Shown in pieces: positions 38,204 to 48,979 of a stretch of 64,000 nt of DNA. Positions within the stretch are counted from its first letter, which is position 1. Every line of letters starts with the position of its first letter. The stretch is from assembly GCA_002842215.1 (NCBI GenBank), contig PHCC01000003.1, positions 124,001 to 188,000 of the forward strand, in the 5' to 3' direction. The position numbers and the translations under genes are program-made. The notes beneath the pieces were generated by a model, which saw nothing but the letters and a program-made list of their open reading frames with translations, made no database searches and was not told the DNA's origin. This DNA comes from Betaproteobacteria bacterium HGW-Betaproteobacteria-9 (GTDB lineage Bacteria > Pseudomonadota > Gammaproteobacteria > Burkholderiales > Burkholderiaceae_C).

Positions 38204-38905
38204 ATGCCCATTCAGGCGGTTGTTTTTGATGCCTACGGCACCTTGTTCGATGTGTATTCGATCGGCGCGCTGGCCGAACGCCTGTACCCTGGTCAGGGTG
38301 CGACGATCTCGACGATCTGGCGCGACAAACAGATCGAATACACGCGCCTGATTTCGCTGTCGGACCCCGACGGTGAAAACGGCAGCCGCCACTACCGGCC
38401 CTTCTGGGACCTGACCCGCCAGGCCTTGCGCTACGCTCTCCAGCGCCTGGACCTGCCGCTGTCGGACGCGCACGAAGAAGCGCTGATGGCGCAGTACGCC
38501 CAGCTCACCGCCTTCCCGGAAAATCACGGTGTGCTGCAGACCTTGCGCGAACGTGGCATGACCACCGCGATCCTTTCCAACGGCAACCCCGAGATGCTGG
38601 CCTCGGCCGTGCAGAGTGCGGGCATGGCCGATCTGCTGGACCACCTGATCTCGGTCGATGGCGTGCGCCAGTTCAAGACCATGCCGGTGGCGTATGGCGA
38701 AGTGGCCCGCCACATCGTGGCTGAGAGGGCGGACGTGCTGTTTGTCTCCAGCAACGCGTGGGACGTGCTCGGCGCCACCTGGTTCGGCTTCACCACCCTG
38801 TGGATCAACCGCCAGAGCCTGCCCTTCGAGACCATCGGGCGCCGGCCCGACCACACGGGCTCCGACCTGTGTGCGGTGCTGGATGTGCTGGGGCCGGTTG
38901 CGTGA
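38204..38905 (+). CDS. Haloacid dehalogenase, type II (HAD superfamily)
   Basis: The 233-residue enzyme has nucleophile D9 in VVFDAYGTLFD, the SNGNPEML motif II, lysine in VRQFKTMPVAYG and the acidic-loop region SSNAWDVLGA, all as in L-2-haloacid dehalogenases. These remove halide from 2-haloalkanoates through an aspartyl ester. The change KPHP to KTMP near the lysine is a deviation from well-studied members, so activity on haloacids is probable but not certain. Confidence 0.85.
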   Translation: MPIQAVVFDAYGTLFDVYSIGALAERLYPGQGATISTIWRDKQIEYTRLISLSDPDGENGSRHYRPFWDLTRQALRYALQRLDLPLSDAHEEALMAQYAQLTAFPENHGVLQTLRERGMTTAILSNGNPEMLASAVQSAGMADLLDHLISVDGVRQFKTMPVAYGEVARHIVAERADVLFVSSNAWDVLGATWFGFTTLWINRQSLPFETIGRRPDHTGSDLCAVLDVLGPVA

Positions 38906-38969
38906 GGGGATGACCCCGAGGTATCGGCTTGCTATGGCTCCGGAGCGTCTCACCGCCGCACGAAGAGGT

Positions 38970-39054
38970 CCAGCCCAGGGCACCGCCGGGCCGGCTTTGC
39001 CGGACGGCCAGTGCCGCCCCCTTGAGGGGGGCGCGCGCAGCGCGGCGGGGGTGC
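38970..39054 (+). repeat. Dispersed GC-rich intergenic repeat, family 1, copy B
   Basis: It contains the same core as copy A (identical over 41 bases), followed by GCCGCCCCCTTGAGGGGGGC and a GCGCGCAGCGCGGCGGGGG tail. It fills the gap between the dehalogenase gene and the convergent ZIP transporter gene. Confidence 0.8.
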
Positions 39055-39060
39055 TTCGAT

Positions 39061-40095
39061 TCAGCCCAGGCTGGCGTCCAGCATCAGCATGAAAATGAAG
39101 CCGGCCATGAGCGTGACCGAGGCCATGCCCTCGAAGCCGTTGCGGTGCGTTTCGGGAATGATCTCGTGGCTCACGACGAAGATCATCGCGCCCGCGGCCA
39201 CCGCCAGGCCAATCGGATAGAAAGCCGGAAAACCGCCCAGCACCGACAGGCCGAGGATGGCGCCGAAGGGCTCGGCCAGGCCCGAGAGCGCGGCCACCGC
39301 CCACGACTTGCCCGCGCTCTGGCCCAGCGTGCGCAAGGCCATCGCCACGATCAAGCCTTCGGGCATGTTCTGCAGGCCGATGGCCAGCGCCACCGAGGCG
39401 CCCGCATTCACCGGCGCGCCGCCGTCCACGCCGAGCGCGGTGCCCGCGTAGGCCGCGCCCACCGCCAGGCCCTCGGGCACGTTGTGGATCAGGATCGCCA
39501 GCACCATCAACCAGGCGCGCTGGGTGGCGCCCGGGTCGCGGCCGTCGGCCGTGGTCCATTGGGCCGCGTGGCCGGTGGCGGCCGGGGGCAACACCGCGTG
39601 TTCGTGCGGCAAGGCGCGGTCGATGCCGATCATCAGCAACATGCCCAACGTGAGACCGATGGCGGTGAGCCCGGCGGCGCCGGTGCGTGCCGAACCGGTG
39701 GCGGCGAGCAGGGCCTGCCCGGCATCAATCGACGGCAGGAGCAGCGCGAAGATGGCCGCGGCCAGCATCACACCCGCGGCGAACGACATGAGCGCCGACT
39801 CCTGGCGTTTGCTCACGCGCTGCACCAGAAACACGGGCAGGGCGCCCACCGCCGTGGCCAGTGCCGCGAGCAGCGAAGCCTGCACGCCCGCCGTCATGGC
39901 GCTGCTGGCGCCGGTGGCGTCCCACCAGACGCGGGTGGGCGCCCAGAAGGTGCTGCCCGCCGCCAGCCCCGCCATCAGCAACAGGCCGGTACCGAGCGCG
40001 AACAGGGTGTTGCGCAGCGCGTGCGGTGGCACCGGCAGCTCCAGGCGCTGCATCTGCAACCACACGGGCTGGATCTGGCGGATGAGGGCGGTCAT
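39061..40095 (-). CDS. ZIP family divalent metal transporter (ZupT-like)
   Basis: The 344-residue protein has about eight or nine membrane helices and the ZIP metal-site motifs ILIHNVPEGLAVG in one helix and QNMPEGLIVAMAL in the next repeat unit, followed by GLAEPFGAILG. The variable His-containing loop (PHEHAVLPPAATGHAAQ) lies between helices. It probably imports zinc or a related divalent cation. A GC-poor region of ~250 bp separates it from the divergent sulfate operon. Confidence 0.9.
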   Translation of the reverse strand: MTALIRQIQPVWLQMQRLELPVPPHALRNTLFALGTGLLLMAGLAAGSTFWAPTRVWWDATGASSAMTAGVQASLLAALATAVGALPVFLVQRVSKRQESALMSFAAGVMLAAAIFALLLPSIDAGQALLAATGSARTGAAGLTAIGLTLGMLLMIGIDRALPHEHAVLPPAATGHAAQWTTADGRDPGATQRAWLMVLAILIHNVPEGLAVGAAYAGTALGVDGGAPVNAGASVALAIGLQNMPEGLIVAMALRTLGQSAGKSWAVAALSGLAEPFGAILGLSVLGGFPAFYPIGLAVAAGAMIFVVSHEIIPETHRNGFEGMASVTLMAGFIFMLMLDASLG

Positions 40096-40354
40096 GGCGG
40101 GCTCCTGGCAGGGTGTTCGGCGGTGTTTTCAACCGTTCTGGATGGGTAGTTTGTCAAAAACTATTGAAAAATACCATTTGATTGCCTTGATGGGACTCAT
40201 AGCCGCAGCGGGGTCCGCAGCACCGGGTCATAGAGGTCAAAACACATGTGGCTCAGCTGTTTTAGTAATAAACAACTGAAAACGTATTCGTTCCAGTTTG
40301 GTTGATCGGCTTCCATGATCGGCTCCGTTGTTCATTCATTTCCGGAGAAGACCC
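40096..40354 (+). promoter_or_regulatory. AT-richer intergenic region, probable control region of the sulfate operon
   Basis: This 259-bp gap between the ZIP gene and the sulfate-binding protein gene is clearly AT-richer than its surroundings (for example CAAAAACTATTGAAAAATACC near 40155 and TTTAGTAATAAACAACTGAAAACG near 40261). Sulfate operons are usually activated by CysB/Cbl LysR-type proteins binding such stretches. I cannot mark exact sites. Confidence 0.4.
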
Positions 40355-41368
40355 ATGAAAACCCGCCGCAGCTTCACCACCGCACTGATCGCCAGCACCC
40401 TGGCCGCCACCGCGTTGCCGGCTTTTGCACAGCCCGCCCCCGTCACCCTGCTCAACGTGTCCTACGACCCGACGCGCGAGCTGTACGTCGAAGTCAACGC
40501 CGCGTTCACCAAATACTGGAAGGCCAAAACCGGCCAGGACGTCACCATCAAGCAAAGCCATGGCGGCTCAGGCAAGCAGGCCCGCTCCATCATCGACGGC
40601 CTGGACGCCGACGTCGCCACGCTGGCGCTGGCCGGCGACACCGACGCGCTGCACGCCAACGGCGGCTGGATTCCCAAGGACTGGCAGAAACGCCTGCCGC
40701 TCAACAGCGCGCCCTACACCTCCACCATCGTGCTGGTGACCCGCGCGGGCAATCCGAAAAACATCAAGGACTGGGACGACCTGATCCGTCCCGACGTGAA
40801 GGTCATCACCCCCAACCCCAAGACCTCGGGCGGTGCGCGCTGGAACTACCTGGCCGCCTGGGAATTCGCCAGGCGCAAGTACGGCAGCGAGGCCAAGGCC
40901 AGGGAGTTCGTGGGCAAGCTGTACGCCAACGTGCCCGTGCTCGACTCGGGCGCGCGCGGCTCGTCCATCACCTTCGCCCAGCGCGCCCAGGGCGACGTGT
41001 TCATCTCCTGGGAAAACGAGGCCTGCCTGCTGGAGAAGGAGTTTGGCAACAAGGTGGACTTCGTCTACCCCTCGCTCTCGATCCTGGCCGAGCCGGCCGT
41101 GACCGTGGTGGACAAGAACGTGGACAAGAAGGGCACCCGCGCCGTGGCCACCGCCTACTTGGAGTACCTGTACACCGAAGAGGCGCAGGACATCATCGGC
41201 AAGAACTTCTACCGCCCGATCTCGGCCAAGGCCCAGGCCAAGTACGCCAGGCAGCTGCCCAAGCTCAACCTGTTCACCATCGACCAGGCCTTCGGTGGCT
41301 GGGACAAGGCGGCCAAGCTGCACTTTGTCGATGGTGCGAGCTTCGATCAGATCTACACGCGCAAATGA
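40355..41368 (+). CDS. sbp: Sulfate ABC transporter, periplasmic substrate-binding protein
   Basis: The 337-residue protein has a signal peptide ([23 protein letters not shown]) and the Sbp/CysP signature pieces [49 protein letters not shown] and [14 protein letters not shown]. It binds sulfate (or thiosulfate) for CysTWA. ATG 40355 follows GGAGAAG. Its stop overlaps the next gene's ATG (41365-41368), so the serine hydrolase is translationally coupled. Confidence 0.93.
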   Translation: MKTRRSFTTALIASTLAATALPAFAQPAPVTLLNVSYDPTRELYVEVNAAFTKYWKAKTGQDVTIKQSHGGSGKQARSIIDGLDADVATLALAGDTDALHANGGWIPKDWQKRLPLNSAPYTSTIVLVTRAGNPKNIKDWDDLIRPDVKVITPNPKTSGGARWNYLAAWEFARRKYGSEAKAREFVGKLYANVPVLDSGARGSSITFAQRAQGDVFISWENEACLLEKEFGNKVDFVYPSLSILAEPAVTVVDKNVDKKGTRAVATAYLEYLYTEEAQDIIGKNFYRPISAKAQAKYARQLPKLNLFTIDQAFGGWDKAAKLHFVDGASFDQIYTRK

Positions 41369-41928
41369 ACGCCGACCGCATCCTCATCGTGCCGGGCTGG
41401 CACAACTCCGAGCCCGCGCACTGGCAGAGCCTGTGGGAAGCGCGGTTGCCCGGTGCCCGGCGGGTGGCGCAGGGCGACTGGTTGTTCCCGCGCTGTCAAG
41501 ACTGGGTGGATCGGCTGGCGGACGACATCCTCTCCAGCCGTGGTGAACGGGTGGTGCTGGTTGCCCACAGCCTGGGCTGCATGGCGGTGGCCCACCTGCC
41601 TCCCGAGGCCGCAGCCCGTGTGAGCACCGCACTGCTGGTGGCGCCAGCCGACCCGGAGCGGCGGGCGCAGCTCGCGGACTTCGCGCCCGTGCCGTACCAG
41701 CGCCTGCCCTACCGCAGCATCCTGGTGGCCAGCAGCAACGACCCCTATTGCCCGGTGCGACTCGCCGGCGCCTACGCCCGGGTCTGGGGCAGCGAGTTCG
41801 TTCGGCTGGAGAACGCGGGCCACATCAACGTGGCTTCCGGCTTGGGCGAGTGGCCACAGGGCCTGCAACTGCTGGCTCGGTTGGGTGTCGACGTCGACCC
41901 CGCCGAGCTGTTGCGGCGTGCGGCCTGA
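41365..41928 (+). CDS. RBBP9/YdeN family alpha/beta serine hydrolase
   Basis: The 187-residue protein starts [21 protein letters not shown] and has the nucleophile elbow VAHSLGC, with Asp and His expected in SSNDPYCP and [10 protein letters not shown]. This is the RBBP9/YdeN family. It is translationally coupled to the sulfate-binding protein by an ATGA overlap, which is an unexpected partner for a hydrolase; it may cleave sulfate or thioester compounds, but this is a guess. Confidence 0.85.
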   Translation: MNADRILIVPGWHNSEPAHWQSLWEARLPGARRVAQGDWLFPRCQDWVDRLADDILSSRGERVVLVAHSLGCMAVAHLPPEAAARVSTALLVAPADPERRAQLADFAPVPYQRLPYRSILVASSNDPYCPVRLAGAYARVWGSEFVRLENAGHINVASGLGEWPQGLQLLARLGVDVDPAELLRRAA

Positions 41929-41965
41929 TGGCCATGGGTTTGAAAAGACCTCAACACCACCCGCA

Positions 41966-42166
41966 TCAGGCCATGACCACGGCGATGAAGGCCAGCATGA
42001 AGATCAGCAGGGCCGCCATGGCCGGCAGGATGAGGGGCATGTAGTGCACGACGCTGTCAAGGATGTCTTCTGCGTGCTCTTCTGCGTACGCACGCAGTTC
42101 AGGGTCGGAGTAGATCCTCGGATGGTCGGCCATGGCCTGGTCGGGAGGTGGCTGATGGTGCTGCAT
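41966..42166 (-). CDS. Small single-pass membrane protein, intact copy (66 aa)
   Basis: The 66-residue protein has an acidic/His/Pro-rich N-terminus (MQHHQPPPDQAMADHP, then YSDPELRAYAEEHAEDILDSVVHYMP) and one C-terminal membrane helix (LILPAMAALLIFMLAFIAVV). A near copy with a stop codon is at 45264-45455, on the other side of cysTWA. On its strand TTGACG lies upstream near 42240. Family not recognised. Confidence 0.75.
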   Translation of the reverse strand: MQHHQPPPDQAMADHPRIYSDPELRAYAEEHAEDILDSVVHYMPLILPAMAALLIFMLAFIAVVMA

Positions 42167-42289
42167 GGCAATGGCCTTTCAAGCTTGAATCGGGGCGAGC
42201 GACGCTTCTGTGCCAACAGCCTGACCTGATCGAGCGCGCACGTCAACCACACGACTCGCATGGCTTTTTCATGCGAGAGAACCCACCAC

Positions 42290-43171
42290 ATGAACACCTC
42301 AACTTTCCCTGCCGTCATTCCACGGGATGCCAGTCCCCGTCGCGCCGCGCGCCGTGTGCTGCCGGGCTTCAAGCTCACGCTCGGCTTCACGGTGTTTTAC
42401 CTGTGCCTGATCGTGCTGATTCCGCTGTCGGCGCTGCTGTTCAAGACCTTCACCCTGACCTGGCCGCAGTTCTGGGAGGCCGTCACCTCGCCGCGCGTGC
42501 TGGCGTCCTACCGGCTCACCTTCGGCGCCTCGTTCATCGCGGCCTGTGTGAACGTGGTGTTCGGCCTGCTGGTGGCCTGGGTGCTGGTGCGCTACCCGTT
42601 TCCGGGCAAGAAGGTCGTGGACGCGCTGGTGGACCTGCCGTTCGCGCTGCCCACCGCCGTGGCTGGCATTTCGCTCACCGCGCTGCTGGCGGGCAATGGC
42701 TGGATCGGTTCGCTGCTGAAGCCGCATGGCATCCAGCTCGCCTTCAATCCGAATGGCGTGGTGATCGCGCTGATCTTCATCGGTCTGCCCTTCGTGGTGC
42801 GCACGGTGCAGCCGGTGCTGGAAGACGCCGAGAAGGAGCTGGAAGAGGCCGCGACTTGCCTGGGCGCCACACGCTGGCAGACCTTCAGCCGCGTGATATT
42901 CCCCAGCATCGCGCCCGCGCTGCTGACCGGCTTTGCCATGGCCTTCGCGCGCGCCGTGGGTGAGTACGGCTCGGTCATCTTCATCGCCGGCAACATGCCC
43001 ATGGTGTCGGAGATCACGCCGTTGATCATCATCGGCAAGCTGGAGCAGTACGACTACGCCGGTGCCACCGCGGTGGCCACGGTGATGCTGGTGATCTCGT
43101 TCATGCTCCTTCTCGTGATCAATGGATTGCAGGGCTGGCAGCGCAAGCGCTCCGCGGGAAATTCGCAATGA
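42290..43171 (+). CDS. cysT: Sulfate ABC transporter permease CysT (CysU)
   Basis: The 293-residue protein has about six helices and the permease EAA loop in EEAATCLGATRWQTFSRVIFPSIAP. The LPFALPTAVAGISL and ARAVGEYGSVIFIAGNMPMVSEI segments are typical CysT. It forms the membrane channel with CysW. ATG 42290 is taken; ATG 42260 would add ten residues. Stop overlaps cysW by 4 bp. It is separated from sbp by the hydrolase and a minus-strand gene. Confidence 0.93.
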   Translation: MNTSTFPAVIPRDASPRRAARRVLPGFKLTLGFTVFYLCLIVLIPLSALLFKTFTLTWPQFWEAVTSPRVLASYRLTFGASFIAACVNVVFGLLVAWVLVRYPFPGKKVVDALVDLPFALPTAVAGISLTALLAGNGWIGSLLKPHGIQLAFNPNGVVIALIFIGLPFVVRTVQPVLEDAEKELEEAATCLGATRWQTFSRVIFPSIAPALLTGFAMAFARAVGEYGSVIFIAGNMPMVSEITPLIIIGKLEQYDYAGATAVATVMLVISFMLLLVINGLQGWQRKRSAGNSQ

Positions 43172-44088
43172 GCTCGCAGAACAACATCCGCACCGCCCAG
43201 CGCGGCACCACCGAAGCGCCCTGGATCCGCTGGACGCTGACCGGCATCGCGCTGGTCTTCATGTTCCTCTTCCTGGTGCTGCCGCTGGCGGCGGTGTTCA
43301 CCGAAGCCCTGCGAAAGGGCTGGGACGCCTACTGGGAAGCGCTGAAAGAACCCGACGCCTGGGCGGCGATCCGCCTCACGCTGCTGACCGCCGCCGTGGC
43401 CGTGCCGCTGAACCTGGCCTTCGGCATCGCGGCCGCCTGGGCGATTGCCAAGTACGAGTTCCGGGGCAAGTCTTTCCTCACCACGCTGATCGACCTGCCG
43501 TTCTCGGTCTCGCCCGTGGTGGCCGGCCTGATCTACGTGCTGGTGTTCGGCGCGCAGGGCTGGCTCGGCCCCTGGCTGATGGAACACGACATCAAAATCG
43601 TGTTCGCCGTGCCCGGCATCATCCTGGCCACCGTCTTCGTCACCTTCCCCTTCATCGCGCGCGAGCTGATCCCGCTGATGCAGGTGCAGGGCAACGACGA
43701 GGAACAGGCCGCCATCGTGCTGGGTGCCACCGGCTGGCAGACCTTCTGGTACGTGACCCTGCCCAACATCCAGTGGGGCCTGATCTACGGTGTGATCCTG
43801 TGCAACGCGCGCGCCATGGGTGAGTTCGGCGCGGTGTCCGTGGTCTCGGGCCACATCCGCGGCCAGACCAACACCATGCCACTGCACATCGAGGTGCTCT
43901 ACAACGAGTACCAGTCGGTGGCCGCCTTCGCCGTGGCCTCGCTGCTGGCCCTCCTGGCCCTGGTCACGCTGGTGATCAAGAGCGTGGTCGAGTGGCGCCA
44001 CGAACGCGAGATGAAGGCGATTGCCGAACTGCCGCCCGAGAACCCGCACGCACGCGCAGCTCCGGCCCCCGTGGCCTCCGCCGCCTGA
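43168..44088 (+). CDS. cysW: Sulfate ABC transporter permease CysW
   Basis: The 306-residue protein shows the CysW markers [20 protein letters not shown], an EAA loop [25 protein letters not shown] and [19 protein letters not shown]. About six membrane helices are visible. It overlaps cysT by 4 bp and is 19 bp from cysA. The C-terminal tail ([17 protein letters not shown]) is an extra Pro/Ala extension. Confidence 0.94.
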   Translation: MSSQNNIRTAQRGTTEAPWIRWTLTGIALVFMFLFLVLPLAAVFTEALRKGWDAYWEALKEPDAWAAIRLTLLTAAVAVPLNLAFGIAAAWAIAKYEFRGKSFLTTLIDLPFSVSPVVAGLIYVLVFGAQGWLGPWLMEHDIKIVFAVPGIILATVFVTFPFIARELIPLMQVQGNDEEQAAIVLGATGWQTFWYVTLPNIQWGLIYGVILCNARAMGEFGAVSVVSGHIRGQTNTMPLHIEVLYNEYQSVAAFAVASLLALLALVTLVIKSVVEWRHEREMKAIAELPPENPHARAAPAPVASAA

Positions 44089-44107
44089 CCCGAACGAGGA
44101 CGAAACC

Positions 44108-45190
<1,083 letters not shown>

Positions 45191-45263
45191 TCGCTACCGA
45201 TCAGCGTTTCTGCGTCAGCAAGGTGCTGCCGCTTGAGGCGGCACTGGCGCGCTCACGCCATGG

Positions 45264-45455
45264 TCACCGCGCGACAAAGGCCAGCATGAAGATCAGCAAG
45301 ACCGCCATGCCGGGCAGGATGAGCGGCATGTACTGGATGACTCCTTCAAGGATGTCTTACGCCTGCTCTTCGGCGTACGCGCGCAACTCCGGGTCTGAAT
45401 ATTCCAGCGGGTGGTTGGACATCGCCTGGTCTGGGGGTGGGTGGATGTGTTGCAT
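45264..45455 (-). pseudogene. Second copy of the small membrane protein, interrupted by TAA
   Basis: On the minus strand ATG (45455) opens MQHIHPPPDQAMSNHP, then YSDPELRAYAEEQA, after which TAA (45357-45359) replaces the GAA codon found in the copy at 41966-42166. The frame then continues DILEGVIQYMPLILPGMAVLLIFMLAF to a TGA at 45264-45266. One G-to-T change explains the loss. The upstream DNA (TTGACG and GCCTGAT patches) is also similar, so gene and promoter were duplicated around cysTWA. Confidence 0.82.
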
Positions 45456-45728
45456 GGCAATCTCCTTGAAAAGGTTCACCGGCCATGCGGCTGTCGCTGC
45501 CTGTTTGAGCCAACGGCGATGCCGCAATCGCAGCCTGATCCGAGTGCGGGCCCGCGTCAACCACGGCGGCGTTGTGGCCTTTTTCTTTTCAGATGGCGCA
45601 GCGGTCCAGCCAGTCCCAGCCAGCCCCAGCCGGATCCCGCCGCTGGCCAGCGCGGGGCCTTTGTGTATCAGACCCGTTGCGCGCTCAGGCAGAATATCCA
45701 GCGCGGCTGCGCGTTTGCATCCGCATTG

Positions 45729-46211
45729 ATGGTGGGCCGCACGATGAACATGGATGACGCAATCTCCGAAGAGGAACTGGCCGCCCTCGAAGTGACGCTG
45801 CCCACCGCGCTGGAGCTTTGCCGGCTGGGACTGGCCTCGATGATCGACATACGTCAGACCTTCGAGATCGAGATGAAAGGCGCAATCCCGGACAGCGTGC
45901 ACATCCCCTTGTTCGAGGTCAAGCGCATGCTCGGCCACACCTTGACCGAGGACGAGCAGGACATCCTGGACGCGGGCAAGCCGAAGGACATGGATGCCAT
46001 GTCCTTCTTTTCAATGATCAATCAGTTGCACCACGCGCGCGATCACTTGCTGCTGTGTGTCTGCAACAGCGGTCGGAGAAGCCTCGCCGCGGCATCGCTG
46101 CTTCGCTCACTGGGCTACCCGAAGGCCTTGTCGGTGGCCGGTGGCTTCCAGGCTTGGAAGAAGCTGAATGATGTGGCTCTGAAAACGGCACTGCCATCCA
46201 CTCCAAGCTGA
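45729..46211 (+). CDS. Rhodanese-like domain protein
   Basis: The 160-residue protein has the rhodanese fold: TLPTALELCRLGLASMIDIRQTFEIEMKGAIPDSVHIPLFEV, an active-site loop CNSGRRS with the catalytic cysteine and the C-terminal CDC25-like segment SLGYPKALSVAGGFQAWKKL. It likely transfers sulfur or acts as a persulfide carrier, which suits the neighbouring sulfate uptake genes. Possible starts are ATG 45729, 45744 or 45750; the first is reported. Confidence 0.85.
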   Translation: MVGRTMNMDDAISEEELAALEVTLPTALELCRLGLASMIDIRQTFEIEMKGAIPDSVHIPLFEVKRMLGHTLTEDEQDILDAGKPKDMDAMSFFSMINQLHHARDHLLLCVCNSGRRSLAAASLLRSLGYPKALSVAGGFQAWKKLNDVALKTALPSTPS

Positions 46212-46237
46212 GTGGCGGAGCCGCCGGGATAGGCCCC

Positions 46238-47863
46238 TCAAAATCCCACAGCCTGCCCGTCGCGCCGCGGATCGCTCGCCGCCACATAGCCCTCGCTCGC
46301 CGGGTCGCCGAGGCGCCAGATGAACTGCCCCGAGCCGAAGTCCTGGTAGGGGTCGTCGATCAGGCGGGTCTGGTGGCCCAGGTTTTTCAGGCCCTGCACC
46401 GTGGCCGGGTCCATGGCGGATTCGACGTTGATGTGCAGCCCGGCGTCGAAGCGCCAGCGTGGCGCGTCGCAGGCGGTCTGCGGGTGCTGGGCGTGGTCGA
46501 GCAAACGCACGAGGGTCTGCACATGGCCCTGGGGCTGCATGTTGGCGCCCATGACACCGTAGCTCATCACCGGTTGCCCGTCTTTCGTGAGGAAGGCCGG
46601 CACGATGGTGTGGAACGGCCGCTTGCCCGGTGCCACCAGGTTGGCCGTGTTGCGGCCGGGGCCGACTTGCAGGTTGAAGCCGTGGCCGCGGTTCTGCAGG
46701 CTGATGCCGAACAAGGGCTCCACCGCGCCCGAGCCGAAGCCCATGTAGTTGCTCTGGATGAAGCTGACCATCATGCCGCGCTCGTCGGCCGCGCTGAGGT
46801 ACACCGTGCCACCCTTGGCGGGGTTGCCGGCACCGAAGTCCTGCGCGCGCTGCCGGTCGATCAGCTTCGCGCGTCCGCGCAGGTAGGACGGATCGAGCAT
46901 CTGCTCGGTGCTCACGTCCATCGCGCCGGGTTCGGCCACGTAGCGGTAGACGTCGGCGAAGGCGAGCTTCATGGCTTCGATCTGCAGATGTTGCGCGGCC
47001 ACGCTGTCCACCGGCATCTCGGCGAGGTCGAAGTTCGAGAGGATGCCCAGCGCGATCAGCGCGGCGATGCCCTGGCCATTGGGCGGGATCTCGTGCAGCG
47101 TGTGGCCGCGGTAGTCCTGGCCGATGGGCGCGACCCACTCGGGGTGGAAGGCCGCCAGGTCGGTCTCGGTCAGCGCGCCACCGTGTTGCGCCGCGAAGCG
47201 CGCCAGCGCCTGCGCGATGGGGCCGCGGTAGAAGGCCTCGCCTTTCGATTCGGCGATGGCGCGCAGGCCGCGCGCGGCGGCCGGAAACTTGAACAGTTCA
47301 CCCACCTGCGGCGCGCGGCCCCAAGGCAGGAAGTGCTCGGCAAAGCCGGGCTGGCTTTGCAGCTCGGGCGTGGCCGCGGCCCATTTCTGCCGCACCACCA
47401 CCGGCACCGCATAACCGCGCTCGGCCAGTTCGATCGCTGGTTGCATCAGATCGGCAAAGGGCAGCCGGCCGAAGCGTTCGCTCAGGGCCGCCCAGCCGGC
47501 CACGGCGCCGGGCACGGTGACCGAATCGATGCCGCGCTTCGGGGGCGTGAGCGCGTCGCTGCCGTGCTTGCGGTGGAAGTACCCCGGCGTCCAGGCCATC
47601 GGCGCGGTGCCGGAGGCGTTGAGGCCGTGCAGTTGCTGCCCGTCCCAGAGGATGCAGAACGCGTCCGACCCCAGCCCGTTGCTCACGGGCTCGGTGATGG
47701 TCAGCGCGGCCGCGGCGGCGATGGCCGCGTCCACCGCGTTGCCGCCCTGCAGCAGCATGCGCAACCCGGCCTGCGCGGCCAACGGGTGCGAGGTACTGAC
47801 GATGTTGCGCGCGAACAGCGGCAGGCGGGTGCTGGGGTAGGGGTTGGGTGTGTGCAGGTTCAT
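46238..47863 (-). CDS. Gamma-glutamyltransferase family protein (GGT)
   Basis: The 541-residue precursor has the GGT signatures FARNIVSTSHPLAAQAGLRML, GGNAVDAAIAAAAALTITEP and SVTVPGAVAGW. The self-cleavage/nucleophile Thr lies in KGGTVYLSAAD, then GMMVSFIQSNYMGFGSG and the C-terminal VQTLVRLLDH. There is no signal peptide, unlike secreted E. coli GGT, so a cytoplasmic cephalosporin acylase/GGT-like enzyme is possible. The GST gene 39 bp upstream fits glutathione metabolism. Start 47863 is chosen; 47899 adds 12 residues. Confidence 0.87.
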   Translation of the reverse strand: MNLHTPNPYPSTRLPLFARNIVSTSHPLAAQAGLRMLLQGGNAVDAAIAAAAALTITEPVSNGLGSDAFCILWDGQQLHGLNASGTAPMAWTPGYFHRKHGSDALTPPKRGIDSVTVPGAVAGWAALSERFGRLPFADLMQPAIELAERGYAVPVVVRQKWAAATPELQSQPGFAEHFLPWGRAPQVGELFKFPAAARGLRAIAESKGEAFYRGPIAQALARFAAQHGGALTETDLAAFHPEWVAPIGQDYRGHTLHEIPPNGQGIAALIALGILSNFDLAEMPVDSVAAQHLQIEAMKLAFADVYRYVAEPGAMDVSTEQMLDPSYLRGRAKLIDRQRAQDFGAGNPAKGGTVYLSAADERGMMVSFIQSNYMGFGSGAVEPLFGISLQNRGHGFNLQVGPGRNTANLVAPGKRPFHTIVPAFLTKDGQPVMSYGVMGANMQPQGHVQTLVRLLDHAQHPQTACDAPRWRFDAGLHINVESAMDPATVQGLKNLGHQTRLIDDPYQDFGSGQFIWRLGDPASEGYVAASDPRRDGQAVGF

Positions 47864-47902
47864 GGCTTGGTGAGTGGGCGTGATTGAAAGACGCTCCACC
47901 TC

Positions 47903-48526
47903 TCAGGCGTAGTCGTAGCTGCCGCCTTTCTTCAGCGCATGCTGGTAGGCCGGGCGGGCATGGATCTTCTTGAGCCAGGCCATGGTCGCGGGCCGCGAAG
48001 GGCCCAGGCCGGCGCGCGAGACGGCCGCTTCGAGCGGGAAGCTCATCATGATGTCGGCGGCGCTCATCTGTTTCCCTGCGAACCAGGGGCGGGACGCCAG
48101 CTCCTGCTCGATGTAGTCCAGGTGCACGTCCACCATGGGCTGCACCTTCTTGATCGCAATCTTGCCCATCAAAGGAATCTTGGACATCGCCAGCATGAGC
48201 AGCAGCATGGGCATCACCGAACCTTCGGCGTAGTGCAGGAACTGCCGGTAGCGGCGCAGGCTCTCGCCCTGGTCGGCGGGGCCGAGGAGGCCGGTCTTCT
48301 CGACCAGGTACTCGCAGATCGCGCCGGTTTCCACCAGCTTGACGCCGCCGTCCTCCAGCACCGGTGACTTGCCCAGCGGGTGCACTTCTTTCAGCTCCGG
48401 CGGCGCGAGCATGGTGTGTTTGTCGCGTTCGTAGAAGCGGATCTCGTAGGGCAGCTTCAGCTCTTCCAGCATCCAGAGCAGGCGCTGCGAGCGGGAGTTG
48501 TTCAGGTGGTGGACGATGAGGGTCAT
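47903..48526 (-). CDS. Glutathione S-transferase family protein
   Basis: The 207-residue protein has the N-terminal thioredoxin-like GST domain (VHHLNNSRSQRLLWMLEEL, GKSPVLEDG, ETGAICEYL with the SNAIL/TRAIL-type motif) and the C-terminal helical domain (MSAADIMMSFPLEAA). It has the Ser active site type by position (S in NNSRSQR). It is followed by GGT, and the VOC protein diverges. Confidence 0.9.
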   Translation of the reverse strand: MTLIVHHLNNSRSQRLLWMLEELKLPYEIRFYERDKHTMLAPPELKEVHPLGKSPVLEDGGVKLVETGAICEYLVEKTGLLGPADQGESLRRYRQFLHYAEGSVMPMLLLMLAMSKIPLMGKIAIKKVQPMVDVHLDYIEQELASRPWFAGKQMSAADIMMSFPLEAAVSRAGLGPSRPATMAWLKKIHARPAYQHALKKGGSYDYA

Positions 48527-48601
48527 GGCAGAGTGCGTGGAAGGAGACAAGGTTTGCATTGTGGTGCACAGAAACCGTCCCGTTTCAAACAGGAGCTCAA
48601 C

Positions 48602-48979
48602 ATGTCCACCAGCCCGCACACCATCAACTGGTGTGAAATCCCTGCCACCGACTTCGCCCGCGCCAAGGCGTTTTACGAGACCGTGCTCGGTCGCGGCATC
48701 GAGACGATGACCATGGGACCATCCACGATGGGTTTTCTCCCCATGAGCCCGGACTCTGTGGGTGGCGTCATCGTCCAGGGCGAAGGTGCCGTAACGTCGC
48801 GCACCGGGACGCTGGTCCACCTCAACGGCGGCGACGATCTGGCGCCCATGCTTGCCCGCGTGGAAGGTGCGGGCGGTTCGGTGGCCGTGCCCAAGACCGA
48901 CATCGGCAGCGGCTTCGGCTTCTTTGCCCACTTCCTCGACCCCGAGGGCAACAAGGTCGGTCTGCACTCGATGGGGTGA
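48602..48979 (+). CDS. VOC family protein (glyoxalase/bleomycin resistance-like)
   Basis: The 125-residue protein has the paired beta-alpha-beta-beta-beta VOC modules: WCEIPATDFARAKAFYETVLG and, after a strand, GGSVAVPKTDIGSGFGFFAHFLDPEGNKVGL with conserved Glu/His-type metal positions. Members range from glyoxalase I to antibiotic-binding proteins. It is a lone gene between the divergent GST and the TonB-type lipoprotein gene. Confidence 0.85.
   Translation: MSTSPHTINWCEIPATDFARAKAFYETVLGRGIETMTMGPSTMGFLPMSPDSVGGVIVQGEGAVTSRTGTLVHLNGGDDLAPMLARVEGAGGSVAVPKTDIGSGFGFFAHFLDPEGNKVGLHSMG

Noticed and set aside
45545-45560. Possible sixth Crp-type box (GTGCG-ggcc-CGCGT) near the duplicated small gene
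   Set aside because: The right half has mismatches, AGAC does not follow in either direction, and no -10 hexamer lies at the required spacing.
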